Shown here: piece by piece, positions 37,653-46,775 of the stretch
Numbering within the stretch: position 1 is the first letter of the stretch
Layout of the letters: each line of letters starts with the position of its first letter
Assembly: GCF_002259605.1 (NCBI RefSeq)
Contig: NZ_MWWR01000006.1
Span: 62,001-126,000, forward strand
Reading direction: 5' to 3'
Length of the DNA: 64,000 nucleotides
Source: Pseudoscardovia radai
GTDB lineage: Bacteria > Actinomycetota > Actinomycetes > Actinomycetales > Bifidobacteriaceae
Notes under the pieces: model-generated
The model's input: only the letters and a program-made list of their open reading frames with translations
Database searches by the model: none
What the model was told of the DNA's origin: nothing
Program-made: the position numbers and the translations under genes

Positions 37653-40600
37653 TCAGGAGATGCAGGAGGGACCGAAAAGGGCCTTGAGCTCGCCGAACAT
37701 CGAGGCGTTGCGCGACACGCGGAAGCCGTCGCCGCACACGATATCCACCTGCATGGTTCCGGCTTTCGCGACAGAGCCGCCGGCGGCCGCAGCGCCGTCC
37801 GCACCCGCGGCGCTGATTCCTGCACCAGCCGCGCCAGCGCCGGTCGGAACGCCGAGGATATGCAGCCGCACGGGCGACATGCCGTGATAGCGCCCGAGGA
37901 TCTGCCGCAGCTGCGACATGCTGCGCGTGGTGCACTGGCGCATCGACAGCGTCAGGTCGAGCGGCTCGTTGCCCGAGGCGTCCACGTGCACGGCATCGAG
38001 GCCGTTGGCGCGCATCTCCACCTCGTCTTCGCGCACGTCGAGGAATCCGCGCACGCGCACCACGTTGTCGGCATGCAGCTCCTCCTGGAACTGCTGGTAC
38101 GTGTTGCCGAAGAACAGGCAGTGCATGGAACCGTTGAGATCCTCGATCGTGATGATCGCCCACGGCTTGCCCTTCTTCGACACCTTGCGCTGCACGTCGG
38201 TGATGAGTCCGGCGAGCGTCACCTGCATCTGGTTGGCGCTCTCCCCCATGCTCCGGCCGATGTCGATGGCCTTGGCGATCGACATGTCGCTCAGCTCGCT
38301 GAGCACAGAGGCCATGCCGTTGAGCGGATGGTCCGACACGTACAGGCCGAGCATGTCGCGTTCGAAGGTCAGGCGCGTCTTCTTGTCCCAGTCGGGGATG
38401 TCGGGCACGGAGATCTCGGCGTCGTTAAGCAGGTCGTCGCCGCCATCGTCGCCGTCGCTCATGATGGAGAACAGGTCGAAGACGCCCTGGGCCTCCTTGC
38501 GCTTGATGGGCACGATCTGGTCGATGGCCGAGTCGCAGATCGTGAACAGCGCACGGCGGTTGGGGTCGATGGAGTCGAAGGCGCCGCCCTTGATCAACGA
38601 TTCGACGACGCGCTTGTTGAGCACCGTGATGGGCACTCGCTTGACGAAGTCGAGGAAGTTGGCGTATTTGCCGTTCTCGGTGCGCTCGGCCACGATGTCT
38701 TCGACGACTTTTTCGCCGACGTTGCGGATGGCGCCCATGCCGAAACGCACGACGTCGCCGACGGCGGAGTACTTGGCCACCGATTCGTTGACGTCGGGCT
38801 GAAGCACCTTGATGCCCATGCGGCGCGCCTCCGCCAGGTACAGGGCGGTTTTGTCCTTGTTCGAGGTTTCGTTCTGCAGCAGCGCGGCCATGAACTCCAC
38901 CGGGTAATGCGTCTTGAGATACGCGGTCCAGTACGAGATGAGGCCGTATGCGGCGGAGTGCGCCTTGTTGAACGCGTAGCCGGCGAAGGGCAGGAACACA
39001 TCCCACACGGCCTGCGCCGCCTCGCGGCTGTAGCCGTGGTCCATCATGCCCTGGAAGAACGGTCCCTGCTCCTTGGCCAGTACCTCGGGCTTCTTCTTGC
39101 CCATGGCACGGCGCAGCACGTCGGCTCGGCCGAGCGAGTAGCCGGCGAGGATTCGCGCGGCGGACTGCACCTGCTCCTGGTACACGATGAGACCATACGT
39201 CTCGCCGAGCACGCCTTTGAGCGGCTCGTCCACCTCCGGGTGGATCGGGGTGATCGCCTGCAGGCCGTTCTTTCGTTTGGCGTAGTTGATATGCGAGTTC
39301 ATATCCATCGGGCCCGGTCGGTACAGGGCGATAAGGGCGGAGATATCGTTGAAGTTATCGGGCCGCAGCTGGCGCAGCAGGCCGCGCATGCCGTCGGAAT
39401 CGAGCTGGAAGACGCCGAGCGTGTCTCCTCGCGACAGCAGCTGGTAGGTCTCTTTATCATCCAGCGGAATCTGGCCGAGCTCGACGTGCTCGCCGCGGTT
39501 GGACTCGATGTTCTCCAGCGTGTCCCTCATCACCGTGAGGTTGGCCAGGCCGAGGAAGTCCATCTTGACAAGGCCGAGGGTTTCGCAGGTGTGGTACTCG
39601 AAGGTGGTCGTCACCGTGCCGTCGGTGCGCTGCATCAGCGGCGAGGTGTTCGTGATCGGCTGCGAGGCCATGATCGTGGCGCAGGCGTGCACGCCGGTCT
39701 GACGGATCAGGCCCTCGATGCCGCACGCCTCGTCGTAGATGCGCTTGTTGTCGGCCGTGGACTCGACCACGCCGCGGAACTCGGCGGCCTCGTCGTAACG
39801 CTTGGCCTGCGGATTGAACGCGTCACGCAGCGTGATGTCCTTGCCGCCTTGGGCCGGCGGAAGCGCCTTGCACAGCTGGTCGCCGACGTTGTAGTCGTAC
39901 CCCATGATGCGCGCGGAGTCCTTGATGGCCTGCTTCGTCTTGATGGTGCCGTACGTCACGCACTGCGCCACCTTGTCTCGGCCGTATTTCTCCATCACGT
40001 ATTCGAGCACGCGGGCGCGGCCCTCGGGGTCGAAGTCGACGTCGATATCCGGCAGGCTCACGCGCTCCGGGTTGAGGAAGCGTTCGAAGATCAGGCCGTG
40101 CTTCAGCGGGTCGAGCTCGGTGATGCCCATGGCGTACGACACCATGGAGCCTGCCGCGGAGCCACGGCCCGGCCCCACCATGACGCCGTGGGACTTCGCC
40201 CAGTTGATGTAGTCCGACACCACGAGGAAGTATCCGCAGAACTGCATCTGGCAGATGACGCCGCATTCGTAGTCCGCCTGGCGCGCCACCTCCTCGGGCA
40301 CGCCGTCGGGATATCGCACGCGCAGGCCGTCGTCGACCTTCTTGAGGAACAGCGATGTGGCGTCCCACCCCTCGGGGCAGTCGAACTCCGGCATGAACGC
40401 GCCGTCCTCGTGGTCGTCGAACATGACGTTGCAGCGCTCGGCGATGCGCAGCGTGTTGTCGCACGCCTCGGGGAACTCCTTGAACAGCTCGCGCATCTCC
40501 TGCGCGGTGCGGATGTAGTAGCCGGTGCCGTCGAATTTGAAGCGGTCGGGGTCGTCCTTGTGGGAGCCGGAGTTGATGCACAGCATGTCGTCCTGCGCCA

Positions 40601-41306
40601 CGGCGCCCTCGGGCGTGACGTAGTGCGAATCGTTGGTCACGACGAGCGGCGCGCCGATTTTCTTCGCGATCTCCACGAGTTCGCGACGCACGCGGCGCTC
40701 GATCTCGAGGCCGTGGTCCATGAGCTCGACGTAGTAGTTCTCCTTGCCGAAGATGTCCTGGTACTCCCCCGCCGCGCGCAGGGCCTCGTCGAACTGGCCC
40801 AGGCGCAGCCTCGTCTGCACGATGCCCGAAGGGCAGCCCGTGGTGGCGATGATGCCCTTGTGGTAGGTGTTGAGCACCTCCTTGTCCATTCGCGGCCACT
40901 TGCCGAACAGACCCTCGAGGTTCGCCACCGACGACGCCTTCATGAGGTTGACGAGACCCTCGTCGTTCTCCGCCCACATCGTCATATGCGTGATGGCGCC
41001 ACCGCCGGAGACATCGTCCGACCGCTGCTCCGCCGTGCCCCAGTGCACGCGCGTCTTGTCCTGACGCGCGGTCTCCGGGGTGACGTAGGCCTCGATGCCG
41101 ATGATCGGCTTGACGCCGGCGTCGACCGCGGTGCGCCACAGTTCATAGGCACCGTGCATGTTGCCGTGGTCCGTGATGCCCACGGCGGTCTGCCCCAGCT
41201 CCGCGACATGCACCACCAGCTCGTTGATGCGCGCGGCACCATCGAGGATGGAGTAATGCGTATGCACGTGAAGGTTCACGAACGAATCATCTGTTGTCTC
41301 AGCCAT
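37653..41306 (-). CDS. dnaE: DNA polymerase III subunit alpha
   Basis: DnaE is the catalytic subunit of the replicative polymerase. The 1217-residue protein has the N-terminal PHP domain (FVNLHVHTHYSILDGA, GITDHGNMHG), the palm with catalytic aspartates in PDIDVDFD and the GPGRGSAAGSMVSYAMGIT signature. It also has the tandem helix-hairpin-helix region and a C-terminal OB fold (LAGLITDVQRKVSKKGKPW, then LEDLNGSMH-like sequence). The last 90 residues include a Gly/Ala-rich linker. Start choice: ATG at 41306, seven bases after a TACGAT; an ATG three codons upstream (41315) is the alternative. A SOS box lies 18 bases upstream of the start. Confidence 0.97.
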   Translation of the reverse strand: MAETTDDSFVNLHVHTHYSILDGAARINELVVHVAELGQTAVGITDHGNMHGAYELWRTAVDAGVKPIIGIEAYVTPETARQDKTRVHWGTAEQRSDDVSGGGAITHMTMWAENDEGLVNLMKASSVANLEGLFGKWPRMDKEVLNTYHKGIIATTGCPSGIVQTRLRLGQFDEALRAAGEYQDIFGKENYYVELMDHGLEIERRVRRELVEIAKKIGAPLVVTNDSHYVTPEGAVAQDDMLCINSGSHKDDPDRFKFDGTGYYIRTAQEMRELFKEFPEACDNTLRIAERCNVMFDDHEDGAFMPEFDCPEGWDATSLFLKKVDDGLRVRYPDGVPEEVARQADYECGVICQMQFCGYFLVVSDYINWAKSHGVMVGPGRGSAAGSMVSYAMGITELDPLKHGLIFERFLNPERVSLPDIDVDFDPEGRARVLEYVMEKYGRDKVAQCVTYGTIKTKQAIKDSARIMGYDYNVGDQLCKALPPAQGGKDITLRDAFNPQAKRYDEAAEFRGVVESTADNKRIYDEACGIEGLIRQTGVHACATIMASQPITNTSPLMQRTDGTVTTTFEYHTCETLGLVKMDFLGLANLTVMRDTLENIESNRGEHVELGQIPLDDKETYQLLSRGDTLGVFQLDSDGMRGLLRQLRPDNFNDISALIALYRPGPMDMNSHINYAKRKNGLQAITPIHPEVDEPLKGVLGETYGLIVYQEQVQSAARILAGYSLGRADVLRRAMGKKKPEVLAKEQGPFFQGMMDHGYSREAAQAVWDVFLPFAGYAFNKAHSAAYGLISYWTAYLKTHYPVEFMAALLQNETSNKDKTALYLAEARRMGIKVLQPDVNESVAKYSAVGDVVRFGMGAIRNVGEKVVEDIVAERTENGKYANFLDFVKRVPITVLNKRVVESLIKGGAFDSIDPNRRALFTICDSAIDQIVPIKRKEAQGVFDLFSIMSDGDDGGDDLLNDAEISVPDIPDWDKKTRLTFERDMLGLYVSDHPLNGMASVLSELSDMSIAKAIDIGRSMGESANQMQVTLAGLITDVQRKVSKKGKPWAIITIEDLNGSMHCLFFGNTYQQFQEELHADNVVRVRGFLDVREDEVEMRANGLDAVHVDASGNEPLDLTLSMRQCTTRSMSQLRQILGRYHGMSPVRLHILGVPTGAGAAGAGISAAGADGAAAAGGSVAKAGTMQVDIVCGDGFRVSRNASMFGELKALFGPSCIS

Positions 41307-41323
41307 GTCACCCATCGTACTAG

Positions 41324-41339
41324 TCGAACGTGCGTTCGA
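41324..41339 (-). promoter_or_regulatory. SOS box (LexA operator) upstream of dnaE
   Basis: TCGAACGTGCGTTCGA has both arms identical to the actinobacterial LexA consensus (TCGAAC-N4-GTTCGA) and is better than the lexA site in this window. It lies just upstream of a -10-like TACGAT (41314-41319) of dnaE, where it would cover the -35. Confidence 0.82.
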
Positions 41340-41464
41340 CAAACAAAATCGGAAAATCGTGGAAAATGCCCGCGTGTCGAGCGTGTCGCGCCATGAGGGC
41401 CGCGCCGACCGAATGCCGTGCCAACCGAACGCCAGCCGCGTCGACCGCCGACCGGCGCCATCGT

Positions 41465-42403
41465 CTACCTCTCGGCCTCCGCCTCGCGCGCGGCCTTGCG
41501 CTGGCGCAACACATCAAGCGCATGCCGCAGGTCGGCGGGATACCCGCATTCCACATGCTGCCACACATGCGTGCGCGGGTGCCGGAAGTCAAGCATCGTG
41601 GCGTTGAGCCACTGCCGGTCGAGGCCCAGTTCCCGGGAGAGCTTCGGGTTCGCGCCGTACATGGGGTCTCCCACAAGCGGATGCCCGATGGACGAGAAAT
41701 GCACGCGAATCTGGTGCGTGCGCCCCGTCTCGAGGTTCACGGAGACGAGCGTGGCGTCGCCGAAGCGCTCGATGACGTCCCAGTGCGTCACGGCCGGCTT
41801 GCCCGACGGCGTGACGGTGAAGCGGAAGTCGCTGACCTTGTCACGCCCGATCGGCGCCTCGATCGTGGCCTTGTCCTGCCTGAGATTGCCCTGCACCACG
41901 GCCGTGTATGTTTTCTTCACCTCGTGGTGGGCGAACTGGCGACGCATCTCCTTGTATGCGAGGTCGGACTTGCACACGAGCATAAGGCCCGACGTGCCCA
42001 CGTCGAGGCGTGACACGATTCCCTGGCGCCCCGGCGCGCCGAGGTTCGTGATATGCACACCGCGCGCCAGCAGGCTGCCGAGCACGGTGGGGCCGGTCCA
42101 GCCGGCGGAGGCATGCGCCGCTACGCCGACCGGCTTGTTCACCACCACCACGTCGTCGTCCTCGTACACGATTTCCATCGTGTCGCACACGGGCTCGGGC
42201 GCGTTCTTCTCCTCGCGCAGCTCGATGTCGACCATGTCGCCGACGAGCAGACGCGCGGATTTGTCCATCGTGCGGCCCATGACGCTCACCTCGCCGGACT
42301 CGATGAGGTCCGCGGCCTGGGAACGCGACACGCCGAGCATTTTCGCCACGGCCACGTCGAAACGCTTGCCGATGAGGGCGTCGGGGGCAGGAACGTATGT
42401 CAT
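41465..42403 (-). CDS. RluA/RluD-family 23S rRNA pseudouridine synthase
   Basis: This 312-residue protein has an N-terminal S4 RNA-binding domain (KRFDVAVAKMLGVSRSQAADLIESGEV) and the RluA catalytic domain. The catalytic aspartate is in SRLDVGTSGLMLV (the usual His-Arg-Leu-Asp is Ser-Arg-Leu-Asp here). ETGRTHQIRVH and HPLVGDPMYG are also present. RluD makes pseudouridines in helix 69 of 23S rRNA; which positions this homologue modifies cannot be told. It overlaps lspA by ATGA, the pairing found in many bacteria. Confidence 0.92.
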   Translation of the reverse strand: MTYVPAPDALIGKRFDVAVAKMLGVSRSQAADLIESGEVSVMGRTMDKSARLLVGDMVDIELREEKNAPEPVCDTMEIVYEDDDVVVVNKPVGVAAHASAGWTGPTVLGSLLARGVHITNLGAPGRQGIVSRLDVGTSGLMLVCKSDLAYKEMRRQFAHHEVKKTYTAVVQGNLRQDKATIEAPIGRDKVSDFRFTVTPSGKPAVTHWDVIERFGDATLVSVNLETGRTHQIRVHFSSIGHPLVGDPMYGANPKLSRELGLDRQWLNATMLDFRHPRTHVWQHVECGYPADLRHALDVLRQRKAAREAEAER

Positions 42404-43086
42404 CCCCGCTCCTCCTTCACGCCGGATTCGGCCACGCCGGTTTCGGACGTGCCATCTCCGGAGGCGCCGGCGGACGCACCATCGTCACAAGCCGCGGCCT
42501 CGGGCTTCCGGACGCCAAACGGCACGTCGAATACCACAAGCAACACGATGGCCACTGCCGCCACCGTCAGCTCGATGTCGGCCACATTGCCCACCGACCA
42601 GCCGTAGTCGATGAAATCCACCACGCGGCCGTTGAGGAAGCCGTCGGCGTAGATGACGCGGTCGATGAGGTTGCCGAACGCACCGGCGAAGCAGAACGAA
42701 AGCGCCACGGCCCATCGCATCGACGCGGTGCACCACACGAGGTAGCACAGCACCACGCAGGCGGCGATGGCGAGGATGGAGATCACTCCCGTGGCGCCCG
42801 ACCCCATGCCCAGCGACGCGCCGGGGTTGCGCAGCAGGCGCAGCCCCAGCTGGTTATTCACGAGGCTCACGCGGCGGCCGTTCGACAGATGCGTGAGCGC
42901 GAGGTTCTTCGTCGCCTGGTCGAGCGCAATAAGCACCGCGGCGACGAGAAGGAACACGGTGATGCGCCGTCCGCGGCCGGAGGCGGGGTCGGGCGCCTGT
43001 GATGCCCGCTCAGGCGCGGAAGGCGCCCCGTCCCCGGAATCGCCGTTGTCAGGTATGCGTTCATCCGTCGGTGTCGTCAACGCCAC
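42400..43086 (-). CDS. lspA: lipoprotein signal peptidase (signal peptidase II)
   Basis: LspA cleaves signal peptides of prolipoproteins in the membrane. The 228-residue protein has four membrane segments, the QATKNLAL motif, NPGASLGMGSG, and the two catalytic aspartates in GNLIDRV and VVDFIDYGW. The start chosen is GTG at 43086, which has GGAGG eight bases upstream; an ATG at 43122 without such a site would add 12 residues. A C-terminal tail of about 40 residues (GASAGASGDGTS) is low complexity. Confidence 0.94.
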   Translation of the reverse strand: MALTTPTDERIPDNGDSGDGAPSAPERASQAPDPASGRGRRITVFLLVAAVLIALDQATKNLALTHLSNGRRVSLVNNQLGLRLLRNPGASLGMGSGATGVISILAIAACVVLCYLVWCTASMRWAVALSFCFAGAFGNLIDRVIYADGFLNGRVVDFIDYGWSVGNVADIELTVAAVAIVLLVVFDVPFGVRKPEAAACDDGASAGASGDGTSETGVAESGVKEERG

Positions 43087-43242
43087 GCCGCTTTCCTCCG
43101 TTCCGTGAAATCGTTCTCTCATACGATTGCCGCAGCCGGAGCTCGCCCCGACCGTGCAAAACTGCCACCCATCCTACCCACCACCCTGCTCAACCGCCTC
43201 ATGCGAGCGACACGACGAAAGACACGACGGGCGGGCATAGCA

Positions 43243-43285
43243 AACGGCCGCCGCCGCACTTCAGCAAGCGCGGCCGGCGGCCGTT
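43243..43285 (-). terminator. hairpin terminator after divIVA
   Basis: AACGGCCGCCG and CGGCGGCCGTT form the base of a long GC-rich stem with a few internal mismatches, about 60 bases after the divIVA stop and before lspA. Confidence 0.7.
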
Positions 43286-43346
43286 CGTCATATGCGGGGC
43301 AGTCATCATCGCGACAACCGCCACCTGCCGATTTCAATAACCGATC

Positions 43347-44948
43347 TCAGTTATTGCCGTTCTTGGCCTCGGCGGCCTTCTCGGACGGGGTCTTCTCCTT
43401 ATCAGCAGGGCCGGCCTCGTAGTTGTCGGAATCCGACACCTGCGCGGTGAGCTGCGTGAGGAAGTCGGTCAGGCGAGAGCGGTACTGGTTCTCGAACTGC
43501 TTGAGGCCAGCGATGTTGTTCTCGATGACCTTCGAATCCGAGTACAGCTTCTCCTTGACCTGCTTCGAGTACTCCTCGGCCCCGCGGCGCGTCATGTCGT
43601 CGTACTGATCGGCCTCTTTGTGCTTCTTGTCGGAGTATTGGTCGGCGGCCTGCTGGGTCTGCTTGGAGTACTGGTCCGCGGCAGCGTGCGTCTCGGCGGA
43701 GTACTGGTCGGCGGCCGCGTGCGTGTCCTTGGAGTACTGGTCGGCGGCTTCATGCGTCTTGGCGGAGTAGGAATCCGCGTCGGCATGCGTCTGGTCGGAG
43801 TAGGAATCGGCCTCGCGGCGCACCTGCTGCGAGTAATCCTCGGCCTGCACGCGCACCTTGTTGGAGTAGGCATTGGCCTTGTTCACAAGGTCATCGTGCT
43901 TCGACTGGCCGTCGGCCACGAGCTGGGCCGCGGAGGCCTTGCCCTTGTCGACGTACTGGTCGTGCAGCTGCATGGCCAGCTGGAGCATGGCGGTGGCGCG
44001 CTCCGGCTCGGTCTCGGCCGACTGCGCGGCGGACTTGATCTTCTCGAGGCTTCCGGTCTCGGCGCTCGGCTCGTTCGCCGCCACCTGCTGGCGCAGCGAC
44101 TCCTCGCGCTTCTTGGAATCCTCGAGCTCGCGCTGCACCTGCTCGAGCTGCGTGCGGGCGGCGCGCATCTCGCTCTGGAACTGCGTGGACTGCTGCTGGA
44201 ACTGCGCGGCCTGGGCCTTGGCGGTCTGCACCTGGTTCTGCGACTCCTGCACCTGCTGCTGGAACTGCAGGGCCTGGTTCTTCGCGGACTCCAGCTGCTG
44301 GGTCAGCTCGTTGACCTTGGAGCGGGCGCCGTCGCGATCCTTGGTGATCATCGCGATCTGCTTGTTGAGCGCGTCGGTGTCGCCGGTCGCCTGGGCGACG
44401 GCGGCGGCCTGCTGCGCGGTCAGCTGGTCGATCTGGGAGTTGAGCGTCTCGACCTGCGAGCGCAGCTGCGAATTCTGGTTCGTCAGCGTCTCGAGCTGCT
44501 CGTCCTTGATGGAGGTCTGCTGGCTCTGGTTGGCGGCGTCGTCAAGCTGCTGCTTGGCGGCGTCCAGCTGCTGGCTGGCGGCGTCGAGCTGGGCACGCAG
44601 CTGCTCGTTCTGCGCATTGAGCTGGTCGTTCGCGGAGCTGAGCTTGTTGTTGCGATCGGTGAGCTCGTCGAACGCGGACGTGTCGCCGGCCTGCGAACGC
44701 GCGGCGTTGAGCTGCTCGCGAAGCTGGTTGTTCTCCGTCTGCATCGTGGCGAGCTTGTCGTTGAGCTTCGCCAGCTCCGGACCGTACGACTGCGTGGCGC
44801 CTTCGTGCGCGGCCGCGCTTCCGAGGGCCTCGACGGTCTCGGTCACCTCATCGAGGAAGTCGTCGACTTTCTCGATGTTGTAACCTTCCTTGAACCGCAC
44901 AATCGGAAAGACATGATTTCGAATGTCGTTCGGTGTCAAAAGAGCCAT
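43347..44948 (-). CDS. divIVA: DivIVA (Wag31-like) polar growth protein with tandem 11-residue repeats
   Basis: DivIVA recognises curved membrane at poles and septa and organises cell wall growth in actinobacteria. The 533-residue protein has the N-terminal lipid-binding domain (LLTPNDIRNHVFPIVRFKEGYNIEKVDDFLDEV compressed here to its start and end motifs), then a Gln-rich coiled coil to about residue 290. Residues 355-465 hold ten tandem 11-residue repeats with a tyrosine at 361, 372, 383, 394, 405, 416, 427, 438, 449 and 460, typically DQYSxxTHAAA. The start at 44948 has AAGGGGAG upstream; a frame six codons longer exists. It follows yggT and sepF in the conserved order downstream of ftsZ. 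Confidence 0.94.
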   Translation of the reverse strand: MALLTPNDIRNHVFPIVRFKEGYNIEKVDDFLDEVTETVEALGSAAAHEGATQSYGPELAKLNDKLATMQTENNQLREQLNAARSQAGDTSAFDELTDRNNKLSSANDQLNAQNEQLRAQLDAASQQLDAAKQQLDDAANQSQQTSIKDEQLETLTNQNSQLRSQVETLNSQIDQLTAQQAAAVAQATGDTDALNKQIAMITKDRDGARSKVNELTQQLESAKNQALQFQQQVQESQNQVQTAKAQAAQFQQQSTQFQSEMRAARTQLEQVQRELEDSKKREESLRQQVAANEPSAETGSLEKIKSAAQSAETEPERATAMLQLAMQLHDQYVDKGKASAAQLVADGQSKHDDLVNKANAYSNKVRVQAEDYSQQVRREADSYSDQTHADADSYSAKTHEAADQYSKDTHAAADQYSAETHAAADQYSKQTQQAADQYSDKKHKEADQYDDMTRRGAEEYSKQVKEKLYSDSKVIENNIAGLKQFENQYRSRLTDFLTQLTAQVSDSDNYEAGPADKEKTPSEKAAEAKNGNN

Positions 44949-45204
44949 GCATGCTCCCCTTTGCAAATCCTATTCGTAAGCTACCTTTCCTCCTCGTAGC
45001 GGCGTCGTGACGAGCCACGCCACCGCGATTCAAGGAAGCAGCCAGAAGCTTCAATAATCGAATCGTACCCATGCTAGCACAAGGCAAGACCGCAAGCCGC
45101 GACGGCGCAAGGCCTCGCGTGTGTCCCGCCCAGACGGGCGCGTTCGGCGCGACGGCGGCGCGTGCCGGAGCAAGCGCGGGCGCGGGAGGTCTCAAACGGA
45201 GGCC

Positions 45205-45480
45205 TCAGATGATGACCTCGATCGCGCCGAGGATCAGCCACAGGATGATGAAGCTTGTGTCGAACTGCACCCGGCCCATGGGAATCGGCGGGAACACTTT
45301 GCGCAGCGCGCGCAGCGGCGGCTCGGTCAGCGAATACACGATATCCGCGACCGACGCCACGAAGCCGTGGAACGACCGGCGCGAAAGCAGCTGCACCCAG
45401 TCGAGGACGCAACGCACTACGAGCACGGCACTGTACACGCCGATGAGCCACTGTATGAAACGCAGCAGGGTAATAAGCAT
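45205..45480 (-). CDS. YggT family membrane protein
   Basis: This 91-residue protein has two membrane segments (residues about 5-27 and 70-90) and the YggT motif TEPPLRALRKVFPPIPMGRVQFDTSFIILWL. The molecular function is unsettled; the family is found between sepF and divIVA in many actinobacteria and is linked to division or osmotic stress. Here it is 812 bases from sepF, separated by a repeat-rich gap, and 256 bases upstream of divIVA. Confidence 0.9.
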   Translation of the reverse strand: MLITLLRFIQWLIGVYSAVLVVRCVLDWVQLLSRRSFHGFVASVADIVYSLTEPPLRALRKVFPPIPMGRVQFDTSFIILWLILGAIEVII

Positions 45481-45670
45481 GTCGGACTCTTCTTTTCACA
45501 TCGTCTTGTCGACCGCCGTATGCACTGGGCGCGAGAGGCCTCGGCGGCGGTCGAGGCCTCCGTTGTGTTTCAAGACTATTCCATGGTCCACGATTTTCGG
45601 CTTCAGCGAACGTGACGATCCCTCCCCCACGCCTCGCTCTTCGCTTTCGTCCCGCGACCGACGCGCCCCG

Positions 45671-45927
45671 GCGCCCTTCACCGCACACATCCGCTCACAC
45701 TGAACGGGCCCGCCCCCTCCAAACTCGGCCTAGCCCAGGGTCAAGGGCGTTCACTGCACACATCCGCTCACACTCAAGGCACCCGACCCCCACAACACCC
45801 CTCCCAACCACGGGTCAAAGGCCTTCAGTGTGAGCATTCGCTCACACTGAACGGGCCCGACCCCTCCAAACTCGGCCTAGCCCAGGGTCAAGGGCGTTCA
45901 CTGCACACATCCGCTCACACTGAACGG
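45671..45927. repeat. tandem array of four units, about 73-bp period
   Basis: The word CGCTCACAC recurs at 45692, 45765, 45839 and 45912 (spacings 73, 74, 73). Unit 3 is a perfect hairpin: TTCAGTGTGAGC (45824-45835), four-base loop, GCTCACACTGAA (45840-45851); in the others only the right arm is intact. A stretch of about 82 bases at 45692-45773 is nearly identical to 45839-45920, showing a dimer period of 147 bases. Spacers contain CCAAACTCGGCCTAGCCC. Confidence 0.9.
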
Positions 45928-45985
45928 ATGCGGCGTCCTCCGGATGGCGGCGCGCATAGGGATATGAATCGTTATGGACATTGAC

Positions 45986-46082
45986 GGTGAAAAATCCTCA
46001 CCACGAACGGCCAAAACGACCACCGCACCGCCGCCGACAGGGAAAACCGTGCCCCATGGCGAAAAATCCTCGCCACGAAGGG
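45986..46082. repeat. two 25-base hairpin repeats with compensatory changes
   Basis: GGTGAAAAATCCTCACC at 45986-46002 and GGCGAAAAATCCTCGCC at 46058-46074, each followed by ACGAA, are 72 bases apart. The stem GGTGA/TCACC has become GGCGA/TCGCC, a paired change that keeps the stem while the seven-base loop is unchanged. Confidence 0.75.
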
Positions 46083-46150
46083 CGCGAGGGCGCCGGGCAA
46101 CCGTGCCGGAGGCCACCATCGCCCCATCAACAACCGCGCCGAAACCCAAA

Positions 46151-46177
46151 AGGCCGGCCCTCTGCCAGGACCGGCCT
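46151..46177 (-). terminator. hairpin terminator after sepF
   Basis: AGGCCGG and CCGGCCT form a seven-base stem around a 13-base loop, followed on the minus strand by TTTTGGGTTT. It lies about 115 bases after the sepF stop. Confidence 0.7.
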
Positions 46178-46292
46178 AAAAATCAAACCTCACGTCGCGC
46201 GAAGCCACACGCCGCACGCCGCACTCGCGCCGTCTACCACACGGAGCTACCGCGCGCCGCTCACCGCACGGAACCACCGCCGCGCCACCGCG

Positions 46293-46775
46293 TCAGTTGA
46301 ATGACGGAATTGACGACGCGTCGTCGTCCTCGGGGCCGCTGAGCTCGACCTGCGCGGGGCTGAGAATGTACACACGGGAGGTCACGCGCTCGATGGAGCC
46401 CTGGAGTCCGTACACCACACCGGACGAGAAATCGATGATGCGGTAGGCCTCGGAATCCGGAGCCTCGCTGAGGTTCAGCACAACCGGAACGCCGCTGCGC
46501 AGCGCACGCCCGATCAGCTGCGCCTCGTTGTACGACTTCGGCGAGATAGTCATGATCTGTTTCATCTGGCTCCTGAAAGGTGTGACGGAGGTCGAGCGTG
46601 TGGCGCCGGAAACATCGGACGCGGAGGGCATCGGCTGCGGGGCGAGCGCGGCCCCGGAGTCGAATGCCTCGTCGGAAGCGCTCCGGTCGTCGTCCTCGTA
46701 GTCGTAGACGTCCTCATCGTCCGCAGGGTCCGCCATGCCAAGATAGGTCATGGCGTTCTTCATGAATCCTGCCAT
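46293..46775 (-). CDS. sepF: cell division protein SepF
   Basis: SepF anchors FtsZ to the membrane through an N-terminal amphipathic helix and is essential for division in actinobacteria that lack FtsA. The 160-residue protein starts MAGFMKNAMTYLGM (the helix), has an acidic linker (residues 18-60) and the SepF core (TISPKSYNEAQLIGRALRSG, LNLSEAPDSEAYRIIDFSSG, YILSPAQVEL). The ATG at 46775 has GAAGGAG at five bases' spacing. It follows ftsZ with a terminator between them. Confidence 0.96.
   Translation of the reverse strand: MAGFMKNAMTYLGMADPADDEDVYDYEDDDRSASDEAFDSGAALAPQPMPSASDVSGATRSTSVTPFRSQMKQIMTISPKSYNEAQLIGRALRSGVPVVLNLSEAPDSEAYRIIDFSSGVVYGLQGSIERVTSRVYILSPAQVELSGPEDDDASSIPSFN

Larger units (their letters stand above)
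45481..46292. other. repeat-rich gap between sepF and yggT
   Basis: Read with transcription (minus strand) this 812-base region first holds the sepF terminator hairpin (46151-46177), then two covarying short hairpins (45986-46082), the four-unit array (45671-45927) and about 190 bases before yggT. Open frames crossing it are repeat-derived. In other actinobacteria sepF and yggT are nearly adjacent, so the gap is an insertion or expansion. Confidence 0.7.

Noticed and set aside
37599-41396. 1265-residue plus-strand frame opposite dnaE
   Set aside because: It mirrors dnaE across its full length, and its sequence has the composition of antisense high-GC DNA.
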